Source of the DNA: Clostridium yunnanense
Lineage (GTDB): Bacteria; Bacillota; Clostridia; Clostridiales; Clostridiaceae
Direction of reading: 5' to 3'
Length of the DNA stretch: 64,000 nt
NCBI RefSeq assembly: GCF_016595795.1
Contig: NZ_JAENHN010000010.1
Coordinates: forward strand, 310,001 to 374,000
The notes beneath the pieces were generated by a model. The model saw only the letters and a list, made by a program, of their open reading frames with translations, did not search any database and was not told where the DNA came from. Positions 36,301 through 42,151 of this stretch are shown here, piece by piece (position 1 is the first letter of the stretch; every line of letters starts with the position of its first letter). The position numbers and the translations under genes are program-made.

Positions 36301-36623
36301 CATCAATAAAGTCTGGAAATGAAATAATTTCAGTAATTAAAGAAGCAGATGAATATGGTACAATAATGGGTAAGGTAAAAATACAAGGAATACAGAAAGA
36401 AGGGTATTCATCTATATTTAGTACTAAATATACACCAAGAGAAGTTGCGAACATGATTGAAGAAGCGCATATAGGCAGATTTAAAAGATTCACAGATGCA
36501 AATGGAGGCTTAACTAATAGATGGTGGGGAAAAGCAGACAATGGTATGACTATTGAAATGTATTTAGATGCAGATGGAAAAGTCATAACAGCTTATCCTG
36601 TACACAGTTCACTTCTTCAATGA
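30390..36623 (+). CDS. secreted polymorphic toxin: Ig-like, SH3-like, M14 peptidase, ChW repeats and C-terminal EndoU-like RNase
   Basis: The protein is 2077 residues. Order: Sec signal (1-32); BIG2-like domain (36-115); FnIII-like domain (133-215); Asn/Glu/Lys-rich linkers around two similar ~80-residue domains (near 320-395 and 505-600); a helical part; four SH3-like repeats (880-1190; ...YVEYSTSSG.KRGFVP type); an M14 zinc peptidase (1190-1430) with EVHGFED, IPYANPDG, DLNRSFP, LDVHGW and catalytic Glu in LVELPWP; three ChW repeats (HVQNIGW...AGTTG...RIEA, 1438-1570); two Ig-like domains (1575-1787); a pre-toxin region; and a tip (1942-2077). The tip has KHIFFGE, GWHY, NGMTIEMYL and ITAYP, the His-His-Tyr pattern of bacterial EndoU RNases. 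SH3 and ChW parts should bind cell wall and the peptidase may cut peptidoglycan peptides. The immunity gene follows. Confidence 0.88.
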   Translation: MKKIKVVLRSFIALLLVTIFTAISVSETVLAFEASDLIELKLSYEAKNIYVGDKIELATYGIYKENTIPLKENVTYESSNNNVFSIKDEKLIALNTGMATLTAYYKDKKVSQLIVVKDLKAMEDKLKAGDINVKLNWKREPNSIKLQWDKVDSMNSYTISKRVVGEEPYKVIVDKAEGNEFIDNDVIRDNEYEYQVSLIDKNDAKYPMNDFKVPIYHEEKNQEIKQEDRKQIVTTHENPVVINENNANPNKNVNANNTKVDENTTKPSTVQLSEEEYQKLLQQLKDQQAKAEQEEKDKTFQLVSEDLYGLEDLIVVNKDNTEVINKELTLRYYYDNSIKIDESKLTIYSMNDKGLLTELEGVKLDAATKKITFLVKEAGIYMIKERVTQQEIITYEDPKDDGTKDSQGDSNTPKGSETKNGEDATKDTNAAGQAGTQKDDATNINQQQIPNNATSKGTNTEGQVVDNKTLNTGSDNKNQSEASSNNTATNPSKQEENKDVVNKVNITDEFIESSLDKEIKIDKQYLEKHNNNITFKYLIDKASSINPDNLAIYTLNESKVLQAVGKELKLDKDKTLLNITLEKEGTYLIKDKTLINSNTEISKDNEQQVNDSNKDTNKAPENSSENKPVENNNNTPTVPKDTATEPKTDNGTVSEGGSKENTNDNTNNEQNNPNQGQPAKEENKNLTSNEGKFNLAVAGILSEVSAIEKEKVNDYINNIPKENGIWIPEKDRQFVVNIINFIANKKYYVNEKGFLKAVEQGIIYSTKSEIYSKLIDQLISGNKRIILSKDRGFAYYDEEDGLIKKSQFNEEESYSLETEGNRLLILNSKIFEELENGKLSNELALKLLNQLDEKSKEINSDIIKELESKAVKPRIKVVTKVALYASIGTPVSVQMAQGNAVYTGPDTVNYANIGSVDTNEWVTGMGVEKGWLYIEYSTSNGPKRGFVPLTSVRDYESIFQSTGTLTYTGYSDGLSSDTTVYSGPGTNYVPIGSIYKGEGITVFNKTQNGYVYVEYSSSSGTKRGFVPASLLLGLGRKRGTLASALQNTAIYSGPGTDGAYVSIGSVNYNEFVILLEWNDNWHYVEYNTTSGRKRGYTNRNNIGYIANLSDAGYIKDMQYVGVSSADQTTYTGPYSTYATMGSIGNQERVWVLVPNDAGYAYVEYGTSSGLKRGYVPANTITQAPTIVLPTISDSAVSIADHWQSGKGRTINAYKIGSGNKVLVGVFEVHGFEDAWAADGEELVKIATKLIYDVANTSRTNGGLNGWTVYIIPYANPDGLIDGLTKDGPGRTTIKERIDLNRSFPAGFQVLTSSRNNTGNTSLIPPEAKGLYNFITNVKKTANEMVVLDVHGWENTTIGNSEIGGYFDREFGFAHKGDLGGQGYFSAWAQSIGAKATLVELPWPNSVQDIINRGYAQKVSNAFVNIIKSNKTNDPINGPICYKAHVQNIGWQNYVTEGQVAGTTGQGLRVEAININKGSLIPGARIKYQVHVQNIGWMDYVYDGGDAGTTGRDLRIEAMRMQLEGAPEGYHIEYQAHVQDIGWMNPVRDGEIAGTTGQGKRIEAFKVNIVKNLPSRMNIDAPTEGQAINNDLYVYGWSLNQSGVKQAKVYIDGNFVGDAGIGLIRTDVKSVFPQYDNSDKSGFGYMLNVNKLSLGNHNIRIESIGNDNGTLSQSRNFSVSRLPSITQIDSMPYNNTYNDDFKVSGWALNSSGVKSVSILVDGNFKGYALTGLSRPDKKGSYPNYPNADTSGFDYTLGIWELSNGAHTVTAIATGNDGSTAQHAVGFTVNKSNTGSIDMQISILKSFFGGVMDAISENFLGLYKMISSPIQTLVTLDFLVKAVNDISSPEGQQLIKIVGSELEDIANQFKSGDANVRARLVGRAVGEIFIFFIVPKGIDLALPLLKKAVGITKIGKVVIEKGEKAAIIIEGAAEAVEACADTWIFAKGTPKHIFFGEINEYGAATGWHYASDASIKSGNEIISVIKEADEYGTIMGKVKIQGIQKEGYSSIFSTKYTPREVANMIEEAHIGRFKRFTDANGGLTNRWWGKADNGMTIEMYLDADGKVITAYPVHSSLLQ

Positions 36624-36662
36624 TAAGCAAACAAAATCATTTTGTATTAAGGAGGGAGTATT

Positions 36663-37361
36663 ATAAATATTAATGAGGTAAACATTAAAAATATAATTAA
36701 GGATTATTTAAATACCAGCATATATTTTATCAGCGAAAAAAATCTAACTAATGCTGAAATAAAGCAAATCAGACTTGGATATCTATGTTTAGGAAAAGAT
36801 TTGAAGGTTATTATTAATATCGAAGGAGCATCTGGAACTGTTATACTCTCCGCATTTTACGAAAATATATGCAAGAATATAGATTTAGACGATTCTGTTG
36901 TAGATGAATTATTTGTTAAGGTAAGTACAATTATTAATAGAATAAAATGTTCAATAGAGAAATATTTGAAGCCTAATGATAAAATAATAATAGGGTTACC
37001 TATAATTAAAGATTTTGGGAAGTATAATGAATTATTAGCTTATGATAATATTATAAAAATTAAATCAAAAGTTAAGGAAGCATATATTGAAGCTCTTATT
37101 GCTAATAAAGATTATCCTAATTATGTACACAGGCTGTTAACATATGGGAGGTCAGGGTTATATTTGGCTGAATTGTTGCAAGAATTACAAATAGCAAAAT
37201 ATAAACGGAATTTTAGTGGATACGAGATTGAGTTTACAGATGATAAAGTAATGGACAGTAATGAATTTGTAGATAAGATTACATTCAGTCTATCACAGTT
37301 AGGGTTCGTATGTGCATCAATACCAACAAGCTTAATTCCTAGATTATGGACAGAAGAATAA
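36663..37361 (+). CDS. probable immunity protein to the EndoU-like toxin; start codon appears to be ATA
   Basis: The frame is open from 36663 and gives 232 residues, matching the length of the paralogue at 38160 (236). The two align at FYENICKNIDLDDSV against LFENICKNLDVEDSV and at YPNYVHRLLTYGRSG against YNNYVNDLFVFGENG. The best ribosome site, AGGAGG (36650-36655), sits 7 bases before an ATA codon, where an ATG would be expected; the first standard start, TTG 36801, would remove 46 conserved-length residues and has no site. Either an ATG has mutated to ATA, a rare start is used, or there is a sequence error. It starts 39 bases after the toxin, the position of immunity genes. No signal peptide, so it acts in the cytoplasm. 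Confidence 0.72.
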   Translation: MNINEVNIKNIIKDYLNTSIYFISEKNLTNAEIKQIRLGYLCLGKDLKVIINIEGASGTVILSAFYENICKNIDLDDSVVDELFVKVSTIINRIKCSIEKYLKPNDKIIIGLPIIKDFGKYNELLAYDNIIKIKSKVKEAYIEALIANKDYPNYVHRLLTYGRSGLYLAELLQELQIAKYKRNFSGYEIEFTDDKVMDSNEFVDKITFSLSQLGFVCASIPTSLIPRLWTEE

Positions 37362-37522
37362 TTAGCAATAAACTTTAAATTATGTGAAGCTTTTTACTCC
37401 AATAATATAGTAAGATGGATTGGAAGTTTTTCAAGTGTATACTATTAAAGCACATTAACATGATTCAATTATTTTATGTAATCAGCTAAGTGAAAAACTA
37501 AATTTATGATTGTAATAATTAA
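37362..37522. other. intergenic stretch between immunity gene and orphan cassette
   Basis: AT-rich, no coding frame, ending at the duplicated junction sequence. No promoter is apparent for the orphan toxin module. Confidence 0.4.
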
Positions 37523-37670
37523 GTGAAAAGATAAAATGAATCAGCTGAAATTAAGTAGGCTGGTTCATTATTTTTTGTAATGGTAAGATAGTGGTAGATG
37601 CTGAAAATAATATACTCTACAACTAAAATACAATAAGAAATGCTCTGCCTCGAGTGGGTGGCTGAAGCTG
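37523..37670 (+). repeat. duplicated cassette-junction sequence, copy 1
   Basis: About 148 bases are repeated at 39025-39175 at roughly 85% identity. Both copies start GTGAAAAGAT, contain a terminator-like hairpin (ATGAATCAGCT with AGGCTGGTTCAT, then TTATTTTTTG) and end in GTGGCTGAAGCTG or GTGGCTAAAGCTT. The end matches the codons for AAEAVEA in the full-length toxin gene (near 36178), so the repeat joins silent toxin tips to homology with the expressed gene. Confidence 0.82.
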
Positions 37671-38128
37671 TTTGGAAATTACCAATATTAAAGAGAATAC
37701 CTTATGAATTTATGGATGATACAGTAGAGCATATATTTAAAGGAGTTGTAAAGAATGCTGGAACCGCTGATGTATCTGCGAGTGGTTGGCATTATCTTGA
37801 TAAAATTAATCCACCTGGAAATAAAATTATACAAGTTATAAATGAAGCTGATGAATTTGGTACTATTATAGCTAAAATAGATATTGATGGAGTAGCAAAA
37901 AAAGGTTTTCTATCATTTTTTAGCAATAAATATACTCCAGATGAGGTCTTAGATATGATTATGGAGGCACATATGAATAAAAAGTTAGTGCCAAATACAA
38001 AAGGGTGTTATAAAGGGGTAGCTAATAATGGAATGACAATAGAAATGTATTTATATAGGAATGTTGATGGAGGTAACATAGATGATATAATAACTTCATA
38101 TCCAGTTCATACTAGTGCTTTAATGTAA
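37640..38128 (+). CDS. orphan EndoU-like toxin module (silent cassette)
   Basis: The open frame gives 162 residues. From VAEAV onward it parallels the tip of the 2077-residue toxin: EHIFKG, SGWHY, VINEADEFGT, SNKYTPDEVLDMI, NGMTIEMYL and ITSYPVH are all conserved, including both His and the T-x-Y-P motif, so the domain looks intact. It has no signal peptide, no delivery domains and no ribosome site before its first ATG. The gap upstream shows no promoter. This is the pattern of orphan toxin modules that can be recombined onto a full-length gene through the short shared GCTGAAGCTGTT sequence. Its own immunity gene follows 31 bases on. Confidence 0.72.
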   Translation: MLCLEWVAEAVWKLPILKRIPYEFMDDTVEHIFKGVVKNAGTADVSASGWHYLDKINPPGNKIIQVINEADEFGTIIAKIDIDGVAKKGFLSFFSNKYTPDEVLDMIMEAHMNKKLVPNTKGCYKGVANNGMTIEMYLYRNVDGGNIDDIITSYPVHTSALM

Positions 38129-38159
38129 TAAAAGTATTCAATAATAATTGGAGGATAAA

Positions 38160-38870
38160 ATGAAACAAATAAACTTTGAGAAAATATCATTAATTGATGA
38201 TATTAACAAGTATAATAATGAATATTTTAAATGCATAGATGAGAAAAATTCCACAAGCTCAGTAAACTTTAAGGCATTAATTTTCAAAGTTATGTACTAT
38301 GAGCATAATTTTGAAATAAGGATGTTCATACAAGAAAATGAGAATGATATAAATATTGAAGTTTTATTTGAAAATATTTGCAAAAATTTAGATGTTGAAG
38401 ATTCTGTTATGGAATCTATTATACTTGAAATAAGTAAATGTGCTAAAGTGGTAGAAAATAAGTTAAAAACATACGATGAGATAAAAGATAAGTTGAATAA
38501 TTTTAATGGTAAAATTAATTTAGATAGTATGTTTATTTATAGAAATAAATATAACTTAATAACTGAATTAGATAGTTTTCAGGATGAAATTCAACAATTA
38601 TATTTGACTTTAAAACCTAATAATATGGAGTATAATAATTATGTAAATGATTTATTTGTATTTGGTGAAAATGGTATAAGAACAGCATTAGTATTGAAAG
38701 AATTGGGGATAGCAGATTTTAGAAGAACTAGAAGTGGATATCTAATTAGTTTTTTAGATGATACATCAAGTTATTCAAATAGTTTTATTTATAACTTTTC
38801 AAAAGAGATTTCAAATATTGGGATTTCATCAATGGCTATACCAATTGAAATATTAGAGCGTTCGTGGTAA
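38160..38870 (+). CDS. probable immunity protein of the orphan EndoU module
   Basis: The protein is 236 residues, soluble and acidic. It is a divergent paralogue of the gene at 36663: LFENICKNLDVEDSV, YNNYVNDLFVFGENG and SGYLISFLDD correspond to segments in the same order there. GGAGGAT stands four bases before ATG 38160. Toxin modules differ between the two cassettes and so do the immunity proteins, as expected for cognate pairs. It may be expressed to protect against kin that carry the alternative tip even if the toxin module is silent. Confidence 0.75.
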   Translation: MKQINFEKISLIDDINKYNNEYFKCIDEKNSTSSVNFKALIFKVMYYEHNFEIRMFIQENENDINIEVLFENICKNLDVEDSVMESIILEISKCAKVVENKLKTYDEIKDKLNNFNGKINLDSMFIYRNKYNLITELDSFQDEIQQLYLTLKPNNMEYNNYVNDLFVFGENGIRTALVLKELGIADFRRTRSGYLISFLDDTSSYSNSFIYNFSKEISNIGISSMAIPIEILERSW

Positions 38871-39024
38871 AGGAAACTTAAAATTTAATTAACTTACTTC
38901 ATTTTATGAAATAACTTACTTCATAATAATGATATTAAAAAACATTAAAGACTAAAGTGAGGCAGTTAATATAATTAAGTTAATTAATATTAACAGGAGT
39001 TTACTGCATAATATAAATAATGTA

Positions 39025-39175
39025 GTGAAAAGATGAAATGAACCAGCTGGATTTAAGTAAGCTGGTTCATTATTTTTTGTAATGGTAAAATAGTGGTATA
39101 TGCTGAAAGTAATATACTCTACAAATAAAATATAATAATAAGACATGATCTGCCATGAGTAGGTGGCTAAAGCTT
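39025..39175 (+). repeat. duplicated cassette-junction sequence, copy 2
   Basis: Repeat of 37523-37670 with small insertions. It includes the same terminator-like hairpin (GAACCAGCT with AGCTGGTTC and a T-rich tail) and ends at the decayed toxin module. The rest of 38871-39024 holds no gene. Confidence 0.82.
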
Positions 39176-39301
39176 GTGCTAGCACTTGGATATTTGCTAA
39201 ATAGACTACTAAACATATATTTTTTTGGAGGAATTAATGAGTATGGTGAAGTTACTGGATGATATTATGCTAGTGATGCATTAATAAAGTCTGAAAATTA
39301 G
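39171..39301 (+). pseudogene. decayed third EndoU-like toxin module
   Basis: The sequence is about 85% identical to 36194-36325 of the full-length toxin gene. It still reads ACASTWIFAK but then meets a stop where the intact gene has Gly, another frame disruption in the HIFF region, and TGA for the Trp of GWHY, whose His codon is now Tyr. It stops after SDALIKSEN. It is the 5' third of a toxin tip left from an earlier cassette of nearly the same type as the one now expressed. Confidence 0.75.
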
Positions 39302-39361
39302 GATTGGATATTTATATACTGAAAAATATATGATAACAATAGGAGGTGGCGGATTTAATAA

Positions 39362-39856
39362 ATGGTGAAATTAGGTGTAATTGAGGAAATAATTATTTCT
39401 CCAAGTGGACTTGATGGTATTGCAAAAATCAAATTTGAAGATCAGATAGGAGTAATATTTTGTTATATTCTACTTATAAAGTATTACGAACCTGGGGAGC
39501 GACCTCAAATGGTTGATGCTTATACAGATTCATTGGATGGAGCAGCTGCACTTAAGGTTGGAGCGGAAGTGGAGTTTGATATATCAGTAATATTTGTTAA
39601 TAAGTATGAATCTATATCAAAAGATGAAGCATTAGGTTATAAGCAACCAATTTTTGAATCATCACATACTGAAATTAATGCAGAGGTAAATGAGGTCAGT
39701 GATGATTATACTATGCTTTGCAATATAGATGGTTTAGGAGAAGGAATATTAGTTGATTGCGAAATAGGTACGGGTGATATTGAAATAGGAGAAAGGATTC
39801 GGTTTAATGGTGAGATTAAAGCGGAGCCTCATATCGTGATGAAAACAAATATATAA
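39362..39856 (+). CDS. hypothetical protein, candidate immunity protein of the decayed cassette
   Basis: The protein is 164 residues, very acidic, without signal or membrane segment. I do not recognise it. Two halves each contain a beta-rich G-x-A/V-E-F/V pattern (VGAEVEFDISVIF, IGERIRFNGEI). It does not resemble the two immunity paralogues upstream. Its place after a decayed toxin module suggests an immunity role for a toxin now lost, but this rests on position only. GGAGGTGG lies 12 bases before the ATG, which is long. Confidence 0.6.
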   Translation: MVKLGVIEEIIISPSGLDGIAKIKFEDQIGVIFCYILLIKYYEPGERPQMVDAYTDSLDGAAALKVGAEVEFDISVIFVNKYESISKDEALGYKQPIFESSHTEINAEVNEVSDDYTMLCNIDGLGEGILVDCEIGTGDIEIGERIRFNGEIKAEPHIVMKTNI

Positions 39857-39948
39857 ATATTTTTAACTTTTATTATATTCTCCATGGAACAAATCAAAAG
39901 TTCAGTGAATCTAATAGATGTTCTACTAATTAAAGGAAGGAATGATTA

Positions 39949-40191
39949 GTGTTGCTGAATTCATCGAGGCTTAATAAAGCCTTAGAAATAACTGATGATG
40001 TAAGGCTTGCGAAGAAAGGTAATAAGGAAGCCTTCTGCAGAATAATTGAAACTAATAAAGATCAGCTTTATAGGATTGCAAAAGGCATAGTGAATTATGA
40101 AGCTGATATTGAGGATGTGTTGCAGGAGGTTACTTTAAAGGCATGGCTTCAAATAAATAAGCTGAAAATTAATTTAAAGGTATATCAGTAA
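39949..40191 (+). pseudogene. truncated ECF-type sigma factor (region 2 only)
   Basis: The frame encodes 80 residues. DDVRLAKKGNKEAFCRII, then LYRIAKGIVN and DIEDVLQEVTLKAW are the sigma-70 region 2 of ECF sigma factors. After WLQINKLK the normal continuation (region 4) is absent and a stop follows seven residues on. A full ECF protein is about 160-190 residues. It is probably a broken remnant; a GTG start with GGAAGG upstream may still allow expression of the fragment. Confidence 0.75.
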
Positions 40192-40199
40192 ACATAAAT

Positions 40200-40246
40200 G
40201 CAGTAGAAAAACTTCTTGTAGCAGCTTAGTAAGGTTTTTCTACTGC
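40200..40246. terminator. hairpin between convergent genes
   Basis: GCAGTAGAAAAAC pairs perfectly with 40234-40246 across a 21-base loop. Neither strand has a long T tail beyond the stem, but the A/T tracts in the stem could serve both directions. Confidence 0.6.
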
Positions 40247-40247
40247 T

Positions 40248-40976
40248 CTAATTATGTAAAGGAAATATATCATCTTCTGATTTATAATCGTTCATCAAAG
40301 AGATGTGAATTTCTGATCGTTCATTAACTGATGCAAAAAATACTTCATTAGAGTCAGTTACATTGGCAGAGGATAATTGTTGGAGGAGCCAATCTTCATC
40401 AAGGTTCAACTTTCTTAAGGTATCTTTATGAATCACTCCATCTATTATTACTGGATAAGATAGAGAAGAGGATTTTTTGTTTAAATTCAAATCTTCGATT
40501 GTGACAGCTGAGTTATTTGGATTTTTTAGTACAGATAGTTTTCCGTTTGCTTCAATAATTGCAAGATGAACAGTGCTAACATCAAAGATCTCTTGTTCTC
40601 TTAGCATTTGAAGTAAATTATCAACCGAATATCTTAATTTTTTTAGATTTTTAACAACAAGCTTTCCATTTTGGATAACTATAGTGGGTTCAAAAGTGAT
40701 TAAGCGGCCAAATTTTCTATATTTTATTATCCATTTAGAAACGATTCTTTGAAAAATTCCTATTAGCACAATTGCTACAGCAGTATGAAGATGAGGTACA
40801 ACAGGATCGGCTATATCAGCACCTACAACTGCTCCTAAGGTTACAATAGTAAGAAAATCGAAAACTGGAAGTTCGCCAATAGAACGCTTCCCCATATATA
40901 AGGTAATTAACAGCATTAGAGGTAAAATAGTAAGTATTCTTGCTGCTACAACCAATAATTCTTTTATTAAGTGCAT
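40248..40976 (-). CDS. DUF421/YetF-family membrane protein
   Basis: The protein is 242 residues. The N-terminal ~80 residues hold three hydrophobic helices with the family's YMGKRSIGELPVFDFL motif. The C-terminal cytoplasmic domain has NLLQMLREQEIFDVSTVHLA and the two-copy YetF-like fold. These proteins are common in spore formers; their exact role is unknown. GGGGCT precedes the ATG at nine bases. It is a single gene. Confidence 0.9.
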   Translation of the reverse strand: MHLIKELLVVAARILTILPLMLLITLYMGKRSIGELPVFDFLTIVTLGAVVGADIADPVVPHLHTAVAIVLIGIFQRIVSKWIIKYRKFGRLITFEPTIVIQNGKLVVKNLKKLRYSVDNLLQMLREQEIFDVSTVHLAIIEANGKLSVLKNPNNSAVTIEDLNLNKKSSSLSYPVIIDGVIHKDTLRKLNLDEDWLLQQLSSANVTDSNEVFFASVNERSEIHISLMNDYKSEDDIFPLHN

Positions 40977-41313
40977 AGAGTATCAGCCCCTTAGATTCTT
41001 TATAAGTCTTAGTATATACAGCAAGGATTACTTTTATTAATTGCAAAGTTTCAGCTTGTATAATTGTTTGAAAACATAAGTTATATTACGAAATGGTAAT
41101 CGTTAAAATTAAAATGTGGCAACTTTTGCAATTTTAATAGCAAGAATTGCATACTTAAAAAGCTGGCCTACCTTTATAATTAATATATAAGATATGATAC
41201 TTTAGTTAAATAAAACGAAAAAATATTTTATAGTATATTTAGTTGATTCTGGAAGAAGTAATAAAAATAAGATTTTACATGAAACAATATTTATAATTTA
41301 AGAGGAGAATATA
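40977..41313. other. intergenic region between divergent genes
   Basis: No coding frame. It presumably holds both promoters. An imperfect inverted repeat TGCAATTTT and AAGAATTGCA (41128-41151) could be an operator; I see nothing stronger. Confidence 0.35.
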
Positions 41314-41766
41314 ATGATTATTGATAAGTTAGAGAATGGACAAGATTATTTCGGGCTTGGAGAAAAGATAAAGAAAGCTCTTGAGTATTTAGAAAATACT
41401 GACGTATCTAATTTAACACCAGGAAAATATCATATTGAAAATGACGAGATCTTTGCAATGGTTTCTGAGTATGATACAAAGTCAGTAGAAGGCGCATTAT
41501 GGGAAGCTCATAAGAGATATATAGATATTCAATACATGGTCAAAGGCACGGAAAAGATGGGCTACACAAATGTAGAAAATATAGAAACCACTGTTGATTA
41601 CGATGTAGAAAAGGATATTCTTTTTGGTACAGCACAGGGGGATTTTGTGACAGTGGAAGAAGGAATGTTTATTATCTTTAAGCCACAAGATGGACATATG
41701 CCTTCTATAAGTGTTGAAAAATCAGAAACAGTTAAAAAGGTTGTAGTTAAGGTTGTTGTTGAATAG
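41314..41766 (+). CDS. YhcH/YjgK/YiaL-family protein
   Basis: The protein is 150 residues with the family's beta-barrel signatures: WEAHKRYIDIQYMVKGTEKMGY and FIIFKPQDGHMP, which supply metal-binding His and Glu residues. The family (including EbgC and NanQ/YhcH) acts on sugars, for example as anomerase or lyase-linked auxiliary enzymes in sialic acid or galactoside use. Its place near glucuronate and beta-glycoside genes suggests a sugar anomer role here. AGAGGAG precedes the ATG. Single gene with its own terminator. Confidence 0.88.
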   Translation: MIIDKLENGQDYFGLGEKIKKALEYLENTDVSNLTPGKYHIENDEIFAMVSEYDTKSVEGALWEAHKRYIDIQYMVKGTEKMGYTNVENIETTVDYDVEKDILFGTAQGDFVTVEEGMFIIFKPQDGHMPSISVEKSETVKKVVVKVVVE

Positions 41767-41777
41767 AAGGTATTAAA

Positions 41778-41818
41778 AGAGGTGCATGATTAACATTTCA
41801 GCTAATCATGCACCTTTA
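41778..41818 (+). terminator. terminator of the YhcH-type gene
   Basis: GGTGCATGATTA pairs with TAATCATGCACC (41803-41814), 10-base loop, short T tail. Confidence 0.8.
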
Positions 41819-42007
41819 ATATGTGGATTTTTATCTAAATAATGTGGGTTATTATTAAAATAGAGTGAGTAAATATTTGGTATTTGTGGATAACTTTTGA
41901 GTTTGAAGTATTAGGTTTTGTTTAAGAGCATAGTTGGAATTTAGGTGTTGCAACGGGAGATGTTATATGAACAAGCTATTAGAATTAAATGATTTGCTCA
42001 GATGTAA

Positions 42008-42138
42008 TGGCTTTAAAAAACTGTACTGTTCGAACGTAGTGAGTTTACAGTTTTAGCCATGGAATATGAGGAAATCATATTAATTCTTTGCGAAGTTCAT
42101 TAAAACATCGGAGGAGCGACACCTAAATTTCAACAGAG
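42008..42138 (-). repeat. family A repeat, incomplete copy (A6)
   Basis: On the minus strand it starts CACTCTGTTGAAATTTAGGT, and then has the CGATGTTTTAATGA, CGCAAAGAATTAATATGATTT, CATGGCTAAAACTGT and GTTCGAACAGTACAGTTTTT boxes of A1. The other arm is missing. It lies just downstream of the uxu operon. Confidence 0.75.
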
Positions 42139-42151
42139 TGTATTAGTAATG

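Noticed and set aside
37538-37580. Terminator belonging only to the immunity gene at 36663
   Set aside because: The same hairpin recurs at 39039-39078 as part of the duplicated junction sequence, so it is described with that repeat, although it may well stop transcription.
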